Assembly: GCA_026874595.1 (NCBI GenBank)
Contig: CM049307.1
Coordinates: 91,825,830-91,889,829 of the forward strand
Length of the DNA: 64,000 nucleotides
Source of the DNA: Sipunculus nudus
Taxonomy: Eukaryota > Annelida > Sipuncula > Golfingiida > Sipunculidae
Reading direction: 5' to 3'
The position numbers and the translations under genes were made by a program. This document shows positions 32,745 to 44,900 of the stretch, piece by piece. Position 1 is the first letter of the stretch, and every line of letters starts with the position of its first letter. Under the pieces are notes generated by a model that saw only the letters and a program-made list of their open reading frames with translations, was not told the origin of the DNA and did no database searches.

Positions 32745-33530
32745 TACTGTATCCGGGAAAAAGTTATCCTATTTTGGAATCTATTTTGGGGTTTTTATTA
32801 GAGAGATAAAAACATCTCTCCTTAACTCCCTGCTGCCATGCGAGTCACTCGGTGTAACCTCAAAAACATATCTTCTTATTGAAAAGGTAGATCCTATTCC
32901 TACTTCTGTCTTTCATTATCTGCATTTTCTTCACATGGCAGTTATAATTTAACCAATACATCTTTATTTACTTAGATAGTGAAAGATTGCTTGACAAATC
33001 ATGAATTTAAAAGTATCATAACGTCAGGCCCACCAACAGTCTCAATTTGACAGTTTCAAGTTTGCTGGCGGTAAATTTCATACATTACAAGAAAGCTTTT
33101 ATTGCCGTCAAAATGATGGTTACTGTGGGATTTTTACTATTATTACAAAATATGGCAATGGCACGAGAGGGCGCTGCTGTCGCTTCAGCTCCAAAAGTGA
33201 CACCAGCGGCTGCACAAGCGATTAATATGACATTCATGGTGCAGACGCTTAATCACTGTTTTCAGACCACATGGCGTTTCTCAAGTGTAAAAATGATGAC
33301 GGATATGAACACAAGTATGTAAAGCTGGGGATCCGACAGGAGATGGAGAACCTAGCAATAGGACTGCATCAAAAGATGAAAGAAGTTTGTTACCAGAATG
33401 AGTCTCATCTCATCGAACCTTAAAGGAGAGAGTCGATGGTTGGTACCATCACTGAAGCGTAGAACAGAACGACGGCGTTTCTTGGAAGATCGTTGAAGAA
33501 GACAATGGAAAGGTGTCCGTTGCTGTGAAT
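32745..33530 (+). pseudogene. Second-subfamily lectin promoter and exon 1, frameshifted
   Basis: ATG ATG at 33113 opens MMVTVGFLLLLQNMAMA, a good signal peptide, then EGAAVASAPKVTPAAAQAIN, MTFMVQTLNH. At 33256-33270 extra bases (AATCACTGTTTTCAGACC against AATCAGGTTTCGGACC at 22790 copy) shift the frame, and stalk-like sequence continues to about 33530 with stops. It retains the best start of this subfamily. The last exon at 34491 may be its partner. Confidence 0.7.
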
Positions 33531-33905
33531 CTAGGTTCTGTTTATTGTAAGATAACTGGGGCCAGGGTCAGCTGTACATTGCCATTCATCTTTGTTAAGT
33601 GCCGGCATCTGGTTATGTCACCGAGTCCGAGTGCTGGGGGTTGCGTATAAGGTAACCCGAGATTAGTAATGTGCTGTTCGTTGTCACTAATTTAATGTTG
33701 TGTTATAGGTTCCGCAGTAGGAATTTATTTGCGTGTTTTCAGTAAGTCACAAGTTCATTCCATTTATTTAGAGTTGCAAGTTGGGGTTGGCAATGCCTTG
33801 ACAAAACTTAGTTAATTCATTCTAATTAACATAGAAATCCTCTGGTCACTCATCGACCACTCTACCATCATTTGTTGCAAAAAAAAAGATGACTATGAAC
33901 AACTT

Positions 33906-33963
<58 letters not shown>

Positions 33964-34490
33964 ACGCCGAATAGTTTTGGGCACGCACATGTAGCATTAT
34001 TGTGAAGAAAAACGAAACTAGATGCCAGACGGTGCCTTCAATCATCATATACATGTTACATGATACAGTTTACCAGTACTTCACCACTTGATAGTGTATC
34101 CTTGTTCTCCCGCAATCTAAAATGTGACTGTGTATCATTATTTTTTTAATGTAAAAAAAGTCAGCAATGGGTACACTTTTAACATTTTTGCCGTGTGCTA
34201 TGAGGTTTTCAGTCAAATGATCAAAGTATAGTATGCATATGGCATATTTAGGAATGATTCAGGTAATTTAGTTATATTTGACATTCGAGCTTACTGAGAC
34301 CGTATCTTAATTCTTGTTTAAAAGCAGTTTCGGTTCAGTGGCACTGAAACAAATTTCCGTCATTTTGATTACATGGTATAAGTCCAGCGTTATCATTATC
34401 AAAGACGTGAACAGCACAGCCTTAATGTAAAAATAAGAAAAGAGTTTTAAATATTGACATTTACATTGGTCTTTTATCTGACATATGTAG

Positions 34491-34714
34491 GAAGACCCGG
34501 ATGGACTGGATACTGGACGTCAGGGTCGGACAGAGGGAAAGAGGGAAGCTGGATGTTGAATGCGACTGGGTCTGCCATGATTAACTGGCCAGCTGGACAG
34601 CCGGATAATTCCGGAGGCAAAGTGCTCTCCATCATTCCAAGCCCTTGTTCCTGGAACGACATCGATGAAGCACGTCACATGTTTGCCATCTGTGAAAAAG
34701 CCAGAGTTTGTTAA
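34491..34714 (+). CDS. Lectin-domain last exon, intact, QPD type
   Basis: Acceptor ctgacatatgtag ends at 34490; phase 1 as in the intact gene; TAA at 34712-34714. It reads GWTGYWTSGSDRGKEGSW, INWPAGQPDN, SPCSWNDIDEARHMFAICE, ARVC. QPD, classically galactose-type, replaces EPN, and a Cys directly precedes WND. The exon is open throughout, but no intact first or second exon lies within 1.2 kb upstream, so it is either the tail of a gene with distant exons or an orphan. Family function: calcium-dependent sugar binding. Confidence 0.75.
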
Positions 34715-37299
34715 ATCAAACAAAGATGAAATGTTACCGTACAGAGTACACGGCATACTCCTTACCTATAGTGGCTGAAAGCCGCATTCGTCTTATACGT
34801 CTCCAGCCTTTAACCTTTTAAGCACGGTAAGCCGGGCTTCACCACCAGAGGACAAAGGCTAAGAACTGTAGTATGATCAACGGGGCGTAGTGTCGCATGT
34901 TTAAAACTTTGATACACAATGCGACACCAAGCTCTCATTGATTTGATAACAATTATTCTCCCGTTGTCAGCCGCCTGGTACTGAAACAGGGCGAACCCGG
35001 CGGTTAAAGCGCATGAGATATAAAACGACCACAGCGTTATGTGTGGGTTAGACAAAGCTGAACACCTTAACCACGTGGGCTTACCGATTGCTAGATTACA
35101 TAGAGTATACAGTTGAACACATGAACTATGAAGTAATATTATCAGATTACTGGTCACTGAGTACCTTTTGTTCAAATTAGAACCCCTCAAAAATTAAAAT
35201 ACAATTTTGGTCGGTTGGGTATTGTGACTAATGCCTGATCGTGTGGAAAGGTAAATCGTATTTAATTATGACGATTATTTGAATTTGAACAATGTCAGTT
35301 TTTTTTTAAATGAGCGTGATGCTAAATACCCAATTCGATGGACAATCATTTATATTTCAAATTTATGTTTAAGAATCGGAAATAAGGAATGAACTTTAAA
35401 AAAATCTGCACCCAATATGCCACGGTAAATGAGTGACAATGAATGTAAAATCATGAATATTCATGAAGCACTTAATAAATATGATATGCTTCCTCATTTT
35501 TTTTTCTTTTTTTTTTTTTACGTCTGGTGAATGTCCATTAACTGAGAACGGAGTGTTTATTCATGTACGTATAGGAAAACTCGTGTGAAGTCATCTTAAA
35601 GCCGACGGTTCACTTGCCTTATCTACAGAATGTACTGTGATTTTTAGTTTACTCTTCGTACACACTAAAACAACATGTGGGTAATTATTGGTAAGAGTAA
35701 GTAACGCTTCTGTGACAGAGGCATTATAGAATGTTAACCTACAAACTGTCAGTAAATATGGTATTTGCGCCCATATAACCCGAGGTGGTCGGTTACATAT
35801 GTGACGAAGTGGAAGGGTCACCAGATGCAAAACGAATTAAGTAAAGCTCTCGTTCGTCAGATTGGATGTCCTTCTGGAATTTGTTAGGGTTATGTTGGCA
35901 GGCCCCAAAGTTAAAAAGGACTTAGATACAAACAAAGGAACAGCCTGTGTATCGTTGGATCGGCGTTTTCTTGACTCTTTTATAAAATGTTCAAGTGATT
36001 ATCTTTTGTCAGCTAAGGCCAAATATTGGAATAGGCCTCTTTGAATTATCGCCGTATCATAGACCTACACAAGAAATTGAAGACCTCCCGACCTCCCCCC
36101 GAATTTACTTCAAGTTTTTTTTCAAGTTTTCTTCCTTGAGTTGTGCATTACTCATTTGCAGGTGTTTTCCAAACGTGAAATGTTGCAAACGGCCTAAATT
36201 TTTTTTCATAAACCGCGTACTCAATTTTAAAACTTTTGTTTGTGTCAAAATTATAATAATAATAAAAATATTAATGATGTTTTATTGTCCATGTTTATAC
36301 AGGCGCATTGTATACCAGATAAAGTTTGAGATTGAGTGCTTGGTTTCGTTGACTGATGTTAAATATGCATATGCAATTCTGCTGAAAGACGTTTTAAAAA
36401 AATTCTAACCGAATGATTTCCCTAAATCCACATATGCATTTGGTACAAATAATATCTGAAAAAAATGTAATTTTTAAGGAAAATTAAGGGAGTCGGATAC
36501 GGAAATGACCCAAGAATGTTCACACGTTAGTTCTTTAAGGCCAAATTGTATTTCATTATGTAGTTAATTTTAATGAGTAAAAGACACCTCGAGAAAGCAA
36601 ACTAGATGGTCGCGAAAATTCCCCCGGGGTGGGGGGGGGGGGGGGGGGGGAGGTTCCACTTTCTTGGTCGAACCACTTCACATTTCTGCTCAGTGGGTTC
36701 TCGGACCTATACGGTGGCGACATCTGATGGTCCATATGGTAACGATCAATCTTTCTTCTTTCTTCTGCTGCCACCTTTCGGTTGTATTAAGAAATTTCTT
36801 CACGCGAAGGTCAGCAAGACAGACGTGGAGACGTACCGCTTCGGGCTTGGGATGTGTGATCATTCCCAGAATTTAAAATGCTCAAAATCAGTGTTTGTTC
36901 TGTAAGTTAGCGTATCTGTTTAACGATGATGCCAAATTGTCTTGGTGTCGTTGTCCGTTTTTTTTTCTGGTCGGGGGTCGCAAACAAACAAACAGCCAAA
37001 CATACAGAATCGGCAGTTTTAGTCTTTTATATATTTGAGAATCAAAGAATCTGGGTTACATCTTGGGTAAACACAAGCTCACTTCAATTGAATTCAACCG
37101 AATGTACACCTCAATCATGTACACATACTTACTATTATACAAACACCCTGTATTGTGCACCTTTACATAGCCATGTGGATAATTGAATATATACTAATCA
37201 ACATTAAAATAAACTTATGGAACGTGTAAATTAGTAAGTGTAAGAACCTCAAATTCAGACTATAATATTTTGTTATTATAATTCTTTCATTCAATAACA
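34715..37299. other. Non-coding stretch with poly-G
   Basis: G-run at 36630-36651. A 126-codon minus-strand ORF at 34810-35190 has no recognisable family. Nothing else supported. Confidence 0.5.
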
Positions 37300-37660
37300 C
37301 TACAGGTATGGTTCTGTATACCCTGGTGGCCTAAGGACACCGCATGTATAATGTTGTATACCCTGGTGGCCTAAAGACACCACAAGAATGATGCTACATA
37401 TCCTGATGGCCTAAGGACACCACAGGTATAATCCTGTATACCCCTGGTGGCCTAGGGATACATTATGTATGATGTTGTGTATCCTGGTGGCGCTATTTGC
37501 GGAAGGAAAGAGATCGAGAAGGGTGCACCGTGGGCTGGTGGCCTGAGGCCATGCACCAGGTGTTCCAAGGACATCTTGTGGCCTGAGGCCAACCGGTGTC
37601 CGAAGGCCACCTTTCGCGATGGTTATCTGCCACCTGCGGGTATCCCTCTGTATGCTGGTT
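37300..37660. repeat. 40-bp minisatellite followed by GGCCTGAGGCC palindromes
   Basis: CCTGGTGGCCTAAGGACACC recurs at 37321, 37361, 37401, 37442 and 37482 (period 40-41). It is followed at 37500-37660 by GC-rich sequence with two copies of GTGGCCTGAGGCC. Confidence 0.85.
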
Positions 37661-37673
37661 AGGGCCTTGGCAT

Positions 37674-38138
37674 CTACAACCCACAATGCACCGCGAATTC
37701 GAATACATGAAAAGCGTAAAATGTATAAATGTAGTAAAGTGGGTATAATACGTTAGATAAGTATTGTTTCTTGGCATAACACAAAAACACGTTTTTCTTG
37801 TAAGAAACAGGTAATATTTTGTAAGCATGTGCATGTTTAGCGAAAAAAGAATGTGATTCCTTGTAATGTAATGCATCTTTAATTTTAAGTTGACACCAGT
37901 TGACACCAGTAGTTCCAAAAGTCCAACAGTCCTTTACTGGAAGAGGTCTCTGGCGTATAAGGGTGCTCCTTTGAGTTCCACGATCAGCCTCTCTATCCAC
38001 GAAATTCTTCATCCACCCTTGTGAAACTGGTGTTGCTTTCATTTTTGCGAGGTTAAAATTACGTGATTTCCACTTCTTCTTTACCTGTTGAATTAGTGTT
38101 TTATTCCCGAAGGTCCTATTTTCGCGATAATATCCCAT
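37674..38138 (-). CDS. Unrecognised 154-codon ORF
   Basis: The first half, with NKTLIQQVKKKWKSRNFNLA and VSQGWMKNFVDREADRG, is basic and looks more protein-like than the hydrophobic second half. No family recognised. It might be a degraded transposase or a chance frame. Confidence 0.2.
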   Translation of the reverse strand: MGYYRENRTFGNKTLIQQVKKKWKSRNFNLAKMKATPVSQGWMKNFVDREADRGTQRSTLIRQRPLPVKDCWTFGTTGVNWCQLKIKDALHYKESHSFFAKHAHAYKILPVSYKKNVFLCYAKKQYLSNVLYPLYYIYTFYAFHVFEFAVHCGL

Positions 38139-40059
38139 TTCCAGTTTATTTTAATTTGAAACCCTCTCGAACAAAATTCCAACCACAGTACCGCTGTGTG
38201 TGTTACTTGTGACCATTCACTCAGCATAAATTGCTGTTGGATGTTTCTTTGTGTATTATTCTTCTGAGTGTTACAAAGGGCTGAGTGACCGATTGTATAT
38301 CAATTTCTTTTCAAGTTATTACGCCAACACCATATCTTAGACGGACGGCTGGGCGGACGGACGGAACGACGGACGGCACGGACGTTTACCATATCTTTTT
38401 TCCCCGGCGACGGCGAGTGACAAAATAAATTAAGAATGTGAAATGATAATTTGATATTTTAATGTACAAACAATAAATTTGCGGTATTGAATTTGCGATA
38501 TTTTCATCGTAATAAATTTATAGGAAATAAGTGTGTTTTTATCATAAATTTTAAGTATTAATTTAAAAATAACTAATTAATTCTTTATCATGCTAATGAC
38601 ACAATAAATGTTTATGCAGATCAGTTTATTTAAAACACACAATTTGGCAATATTACGTTTCCTCTAACAATTAGAGCATAAAAAAGCATACTCGGAACAG
38701 GGGCATGTAGAGTAAGTTGTTATATCATCGTTACAATAACATTGAAAATAAATACAAATATTTGATATATATGTAGTATTTAACGTTAAAAAAGACAAGG
38801 AAAGTGATCTGTATAACAGATCTGGTTTGTCCTCGACCATCATTTAAGTAGCTTCCAGAAAGATTTTGAATACAAGGAAATTCGAGATACCTATAGAAAA
38901 GACTGATAATATCAAAATTTATTAAAGTGTGGCCTTGATATAACACTTCCATTTTCCCCCGCGTGTTAACACCAACTGACCCACTGCAGTTTGATATTTA
39001 AGATGTTGGCTGCCACACAATGATAATACAATAAACATTAATAATATTATCTGTTACGATGTCTTCTATGTGAAGGACATACACTTATGACATGTCCCCC
39101 TATTTTAACTCGACGGTTTCGTCACATGTCAGCTGTGCACGCCAGAATAATGGCAGTTTCACCCAGTTGAAACTTATGCACATTGAAGCCGCTAATTTAC
39201 ATTGAATTTTCTTAAATACAAGCGAATTACGACGGTCTCACAGTGGTAATGACACATTAAAAACGTATTATTATGCTCTAGATTAACTCCAAAACTTAGA
39301 GGGGCCTTTTCGATACCTGGCGTCTATCTATTAATTATCCCTTAAATTTTGTTATGAAAAGTCCAGGAAACGCCGATCCCCCCTCCCCTCCCCCCAAATA
39401 CACACAGTCTGGTCGTTATTGTATATATCAATGTGTTTATATTATGTGGGGGCCTTCCAAATAATCCAAACAAATTTAACTGAGACATCCGGCGGCAAGT
39501 CTGTCGAAAAAAAAGTTTGCATATGGCGTTTTGCAACTAGTGACCTTTCAACTTACGCACATATGCAACCAACCACCTTAGGTTCCATCATTTTTTATTT
39601 GTCAACTCTGGCGCCTGTACGATGTTTCCTAATAGCTTGTAAACAAACGGGTCTTTACATCCGTCATGAAGGCGTTATAAAAAATTCTGAATATTACCTA
39701 CAGTTCATCAATATGCACGCAGAGTAAGCTAGAAATCACATAAATTGTACAGAGAAGGTAGGTATATAGCCGGCTTTAAGAACATATCTCTCTTGTGTTA
39801 ATGTAGTCCTCCACAAAATTAAGTCTAATTCCCTCTAAAAGCTTCTTCAGTAATTTTTTTTTGGTGGAGGTAACCGCTTCCATTTTTTAATGCTGACTTA
39901 TCTTATTCATAAGCTAAGTATTTACATCTGCAGAGTTCACTTTCGATTTGGAACTTTGTGATAGGGCTTAACCTCCAGAAGACGCACTCGTTTGTAAGTG
40001 ATACACGGCTGTTGGGTACAGTCTTCCCATTAAGCCTGCAGAACATTCACCCGGGGTCG
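38139..40059. other. Non-coding stretch
   Basis: A GGACGG-rich tract at 38342-38385, of the kind found near ends of invertebrate repeats, and AT-rich sequence. No gene seen. Confidence 0.5.
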
Positions 40060-40152
40060 GTACCGACCGTAAAATTCTCGACGCTCCTCGGCTGAGATTT
40101 GAACTGACGACCTCCCGGCTTTGAGTCCTTTGCTCTACCTCTGAGCCACAGA
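40060..40152 (-). repeat. tRNA-derived SINE head
   Basis: On the minus strand, A-box TGGCTCAGAGGTAGAGCA (40131-40148), GGACTCAAAGCCGGG, then B-box AGTTCAAATCTC (40093-40104). Same family as 25478-25560. Confidence 0.7.
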
Positions 40153-41073
40153 AGTTCTTCAGTAACGGTAATAACGTTCAAACCAACCAACGGCGAGGGA
40201 TATAAACATTGTGAATGTGTGTTCAGATTTCGGTCTACATGTCGGCCCTCTCAATATGGGTGTTGCGTAAGTCACTCTTTAATTACAAATGTCGATTAAT
40301 TATATTTCCCTGAGCATTGCCCACATTGGATTTTGCCTACACCTGGAGTTCATTAAATTATAGGAGCAGGTGTCCGGGGAACCTGTTAAATGCTGCCATC
40401 CAAATATTAGTACCAATGGTTCGCCAATCACTCGAAAGATGGCGCTTCACCCCAAGCTATAAACAGAAACTAATGTTCGTGCTTGCATAGTAAGTTTTAC
40501 ATAATACATAGGCTATGTTCCTAGATTCGTTGAAGATGTAATGTGGCCATCCAGTGATACATGTTATGGCCAGTTCAACATTATGCAACAGGATCACTTA
40601 ACTGAAATGAAGGGAGGGGGATTATCCAGTATAATATGCCGTCATTACATTTGAGGGCCAACGGATCGAGAGTAACATATTGTTTACAGAAATGAGAAAT
40701 GAAAATGCATCTGGGTCCGTTCATTCAGGTCAAGCACTCTTTAATCCATTAAAATCTGTTATTTACTGGCACGCCTGAGGATCTTTTTTTGCGTGATACA
40801 GCCGTTTCCAGAATTGTTGAAGATGTAAATGCAAGGTTATAGTGCAGTGATACTTGTAGAGATCATGCAACAGGATAACTTGGATGAAATAGATTAACCA
40901 TTTTCACAGGAAATGAGTGCCCAGGGACACATGCTGATCTCATTTACTGACCATGCAGGTGGGTGAGGGACTGGGTCAAATGTCAGGTCAAACATGCTGA
41001 AATCCATCGTTGTCAGCAGGGTTTGATCTTAGGTACAGCAGATCATAACCCTGCGCTGGAGATTCCTCCTGAT

Positions 41074-41377
41074 CAGGTCTGCGTGATATTATCGATATTA
41101 TCGGTATATCGCGATACGGCGGTTCGCATATTGCGTATCGCGATACAGTTTCAACAATCGATATTTATCGATATTTTGTCAAACCAGCCTAAACTGTTTT
41201 TTTTTGTAGAAAACATACTTCTGTTACAAATTTAGACATCTACATCTTTAACTGACTTACTTTTAAGTAACGTCAACAACAAGTAATCACTTCACTAAGT
41301 ACATTAGTAAGTAATATTGTCATATTTGTGTTTGAGGTTAACTGATCTAAACTAACCTTTGTCTTACTATATTTAAC

Positions 41378-41424
<47 letters not shown>

Positions 41425-41436
41425 TTTTGTATATAT

Positions 41437-41495
<59 letters not shown>

Positions 41496-41611
41496 ACTCA
41501 GTGATTTCCTATTAATTCAATGCATTGAAAATATCGCGATACATATTGCAATACGCTACAACATATCGCAATATATTGCAATCCGAAGTTTGGGGGCGAT
41601 ACCGAGCCCTA
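41074..41611. mobile_element. hAT-like MITE with TATCGATA-rich ends
   Basis: Left end CAGGTCTGCGTGATATTATC; reverse complement of right end TAGGGCTCGGTATCGCCCCC. CAGGGCT-type termini with GATAT/ATCG repeats just inside are a common hAT non-autonomous pattern. The interior is mostly (AT)n (41380-41500) plus TATCGCGATA repeats. No 8-bp target duplication could be confirmed. Confidence 0.5.
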
Positions 41612-43046
41612 CTTCTGTTCATGTAAGAAAATAAACAGTAGGCTATAAACTAGGGGACATCTACTGTCTACTGGAATACATGTGAGGTGAATAAATTGGA
41701 GACAGTTTATTATTATTCTGATCTTCCAAAATGTCAAACGACTTGAGAACACGCTCCGAACATTTTGTTGCAGCTTGTGGCGAGTGTCGCTTCTTGTTAA
41801 CCAGCTGACATGGATTAAGATATTCTTATCCACGTTCCTGTAAGTACTCTGTCATTGTACCCAGATGTTGGCTTCGTCAGGGGATCAAATATGAGTGATT
41901 TTAAACAGTCAAGATCTCTGCTCAACACCTGCCGTCCAGGCATAACAGATTATTGTGCGCAACAGGATAATCCATGTCAGCTGATCTTTAAGAGGGAACA
42001 AACCTTAAGGCCCAACGGACTGACTGGTTGGTGAGGTTTTTTTCTATATTAATATTCTGGTAAATATTCTTGCCCCCCCCCCCCCCCCCCCCGCCGAGTA
42101 CCAACCATCGACTCCATTTTTATTTTTCTGTAATTTTCTGTTTCCGATTAATCTCAAAAATAACTTTCAAAAGCTAAAATCAAGGCACAATGTAAGTCCT
42201 GGATAAACAGATTTGGACCTGATATTTGTCTATGACCTTGAACTTATTCCCAAGGTCGTTCATTCAACAGCCGATCCCCCATTATCACTCAGTTGCACTC
42301 AGGAGGCTGTCAGTATTCGCCTGGCGATTGCATGCATCTTGTTGTATCTACTTTGAAATTATCACAAAAAGTGGGATGGTCTCTAGATTCTCTATCTGCG
42401 TATTTGTTCAGCCAGACTAGCGTCATTTTAGCCTTCTGACATTAGAGACTCTATGACCAGCATATTTATCGATAGCGTGCCTTTATACCTGCACCACACT
42501 CAAAGGCTCCATGAGGATGCAACTATGTTCGTCGTTTTTGACAATGCCTCTTAGCCTACAAGTACGCTACATCAATCCTTTTTAGTACACTTTCTCACAA
42601 CGCCTACCATATGCAAGGAAAATTCCGTTTCAACTCCCCATATTAGTAAATTCCTTTGCACGTTTGATGTATTTCTGACTATGAATACACGCCTGACATA
42701 CTTATACAGGAAATGACTCGTGACGGATTTTTTGTTTGATTTTTGTGAGCACACGTGAATTCTTTTGTGTCAATTCATCATTTGTAGCTAAATGATAATA
42801 TTTTCGGCTGCTAACCACGATATCAATGCAACAGGTTGTGGGGCCTTTACAATACATTCCCGAGTATGGCTTGTATCAATTCAGGTTAGGGTCACCAGCC
42901 TAATATAATTAATGTTTTCTGAGTCGTGTATTTACGGATACAGCCGGACATAATGCTTAGTTTATCTGAGTTTTGACGATTTGAAATTATTCCGGTCGTT
43001 TGTCTTAATATTATATGCCAGGCAAGGCATTACCTAGAGCAGACAC
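41612..43046. other. Non-coding stretch with poly-C
   Basis: C-run at 42074-42091. No gene seen. Confidence 0.5.
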
Positions 43047-43293
43047 TCAGAGAGCGGAGTCCTCCTCACCAAGGTTCTCCGTTTCTTCATACTGGTCATT
43101 ATTCGTAAAGATTTCAGATTTGAGAGACTGTGGATAATACAATGTAGCAGGCTTAAAAGGTAAGAAATGTGAGCGTAGAATCTGATTTACCCCGAACAAA
43201 GAGAAATGTGTTTTAGGGTTCACCAACTCAATGGTTGCATCAGAAGTCAGTCTGCCCGCCGGACAAATTTGCACGTAAGGTTTTCTTTCATTC
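43047..43293 (-). CDS. Probable terminal exon of an unrecognised gene
   Basis: On the minus strand an acceptor (gagtcattcactgcag) precedes 82 open codons after one carry-over base: NERKPYVQICPAGRLTSDAT, IELVNPKTHFSLFGVNQILR, then FKPATLYYPQSLKSEIF and a strongly acidic end (EETENLGEEDSAL, TGA at 43047-43049). Balanced amino-acid composition and low-complexity-free sequence make it look coded. No signal peptide or helix. I do not recognise the family. Confidence 0.45.
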
Positions 43294-44169
43294 CTGCAGT
43301 GAATGACTCAGAATTATAAAAAAAATCCTCCCATCTGTTAAAGAAAAGGATTTTTTTTTTAAAACATAAAAAAGGGAGCCGGATGGAGACCCACTATACT
43401 GACATTTAACGAGGTTTTGCTTCGGTGTAATACTTTTAAATCCTTTGTATCTTTTTTCTGTTATAAGATGCGGACATTTAAATCAGCTCCATAAATAAAA
43501 ACTTGGGCTACATATATCAAGTAAAGCAGAATTAGATGTCTACAATCGCAAACGGACCACTGACCAGCGACACCCGCAACTGAGCGATAATGGGGCATCG
43601 GCTATGGGGTATACATGTAAGACCTTGGAAAAAGGTCAACAAGAAATACCTGGTGCATATCTGAGGCAAATGACTATCATTGTGGACAGTTTCTGGAAAT
43701 CAGCCATATTTGAGGTCTAGCGCAAACACAATCACTCAGGAAAAAAAAGGAGAAAAATATTACAACCAGTGGCTTTGCTCTCTAGAATACTTCAGGATTT
43801 CCACCCACAAAAAATATACCTAAATATTAATCTATTAATAAGCTCGTCAACCTCTATAAGCTTACAACATAAAAAAAACACTTTTAAAACAAAACAATGA
43901 CTTCCTTATACGTTTCCCTGAGGGGGGGAGCGGATCAATGGAGCAAAGTCTTCTCGCGACAGAGCGCGAGACCTGTTTATAGAAAGATGACGCAGCCGGT
44001 ATAAAGAAAATGCCCTTTTTCTATTTATTTGTGAGTGGCGACAGTCTGGCAGTAATAACTCGGGCAGATGTTTTCAGAAAATGAAAGTTGGGAAAGAAAT
44101 GTTTGTCGCAGCATGATCATCACCACATATAACTTTGTTTCTTATTGATGACAATTCTAGGTTTTAATT

Positions 44170-44253
<84 letters not shown>

Positions 44254-44684
44254 AGAGGAAAGAGTACAGGTGGTATTCTTTCTTCTTTTTAGGAAAGAAA
44301 GCTTTAACGAAAATCCATGTTTGTTTCTGTAAAAATAAGGTTATTTAAATAGTGTTTTATTCAAAATCATATGCTGGCTTTATTCAGACAGCTCTGTCTG
44401 CAAGATATATTTTATAATAAGCAAAATTAAGAATTTACTGCTTGTAAAATGTAAGACTATATTTAATTATCTGTTTGAGTTATCATTATAATATTATGTG
44501 CCTTGTGAAATCTTAGGAAACGTATGTTTCATAGATAAGTATACTGTATTCTTATAGTTTTATCGACAACTATACTAAAATGACAATTTGGTCATCGTTG
44601 GTTCAATAAATAAGTCCCTACCTATTGTATTGCATTAGTCGTAGTTTTCCTAATTCTCCCAAGATTTGATATGGGTTGCTTGGA
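43294..44684. other. Non-coding stretch
   Basis: (AT)n at 44171-44250; nothing else supported. Confidence 0.55.
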
Positions 44685-44900
44685 TAAAGAGAACGTAGTT
44701 GCCTCCGCCAGAGCAATTCAGGAATGAGTTAATTAAGATTTTGGTGTGGATCCGGCACATGATGAGGGTGCAGGAACGTCATCAAGGTTATATTCCTAAA
44801 TGTACAGTCAAGTAGGCACGATCAGACCCAGGAATATGGGCCGAATTAGTAAATATAATCACAATAGGGACCTCCAAATGAGGGAGGCTTGTGTTCCTCA
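44685..44900 (+). repeat. Dispersed repeat family, copy 1
   Basis: ATTTTGGTGTGGATCCGGCA, then GCAGGAACGTCATCAAGG and an A/T-rich tail. Related copies at 54800-55040 and 59000-59290. Confidence 0.65.

Noticed and set aside
34810-35190. 126-codon minus-strand ORF and a tRNA-like GGGTTCGCCC motif
   Set aside because: A-box to B-box spacing is too long for a tRNA or SINE head, and the ORF has no recognisable family.
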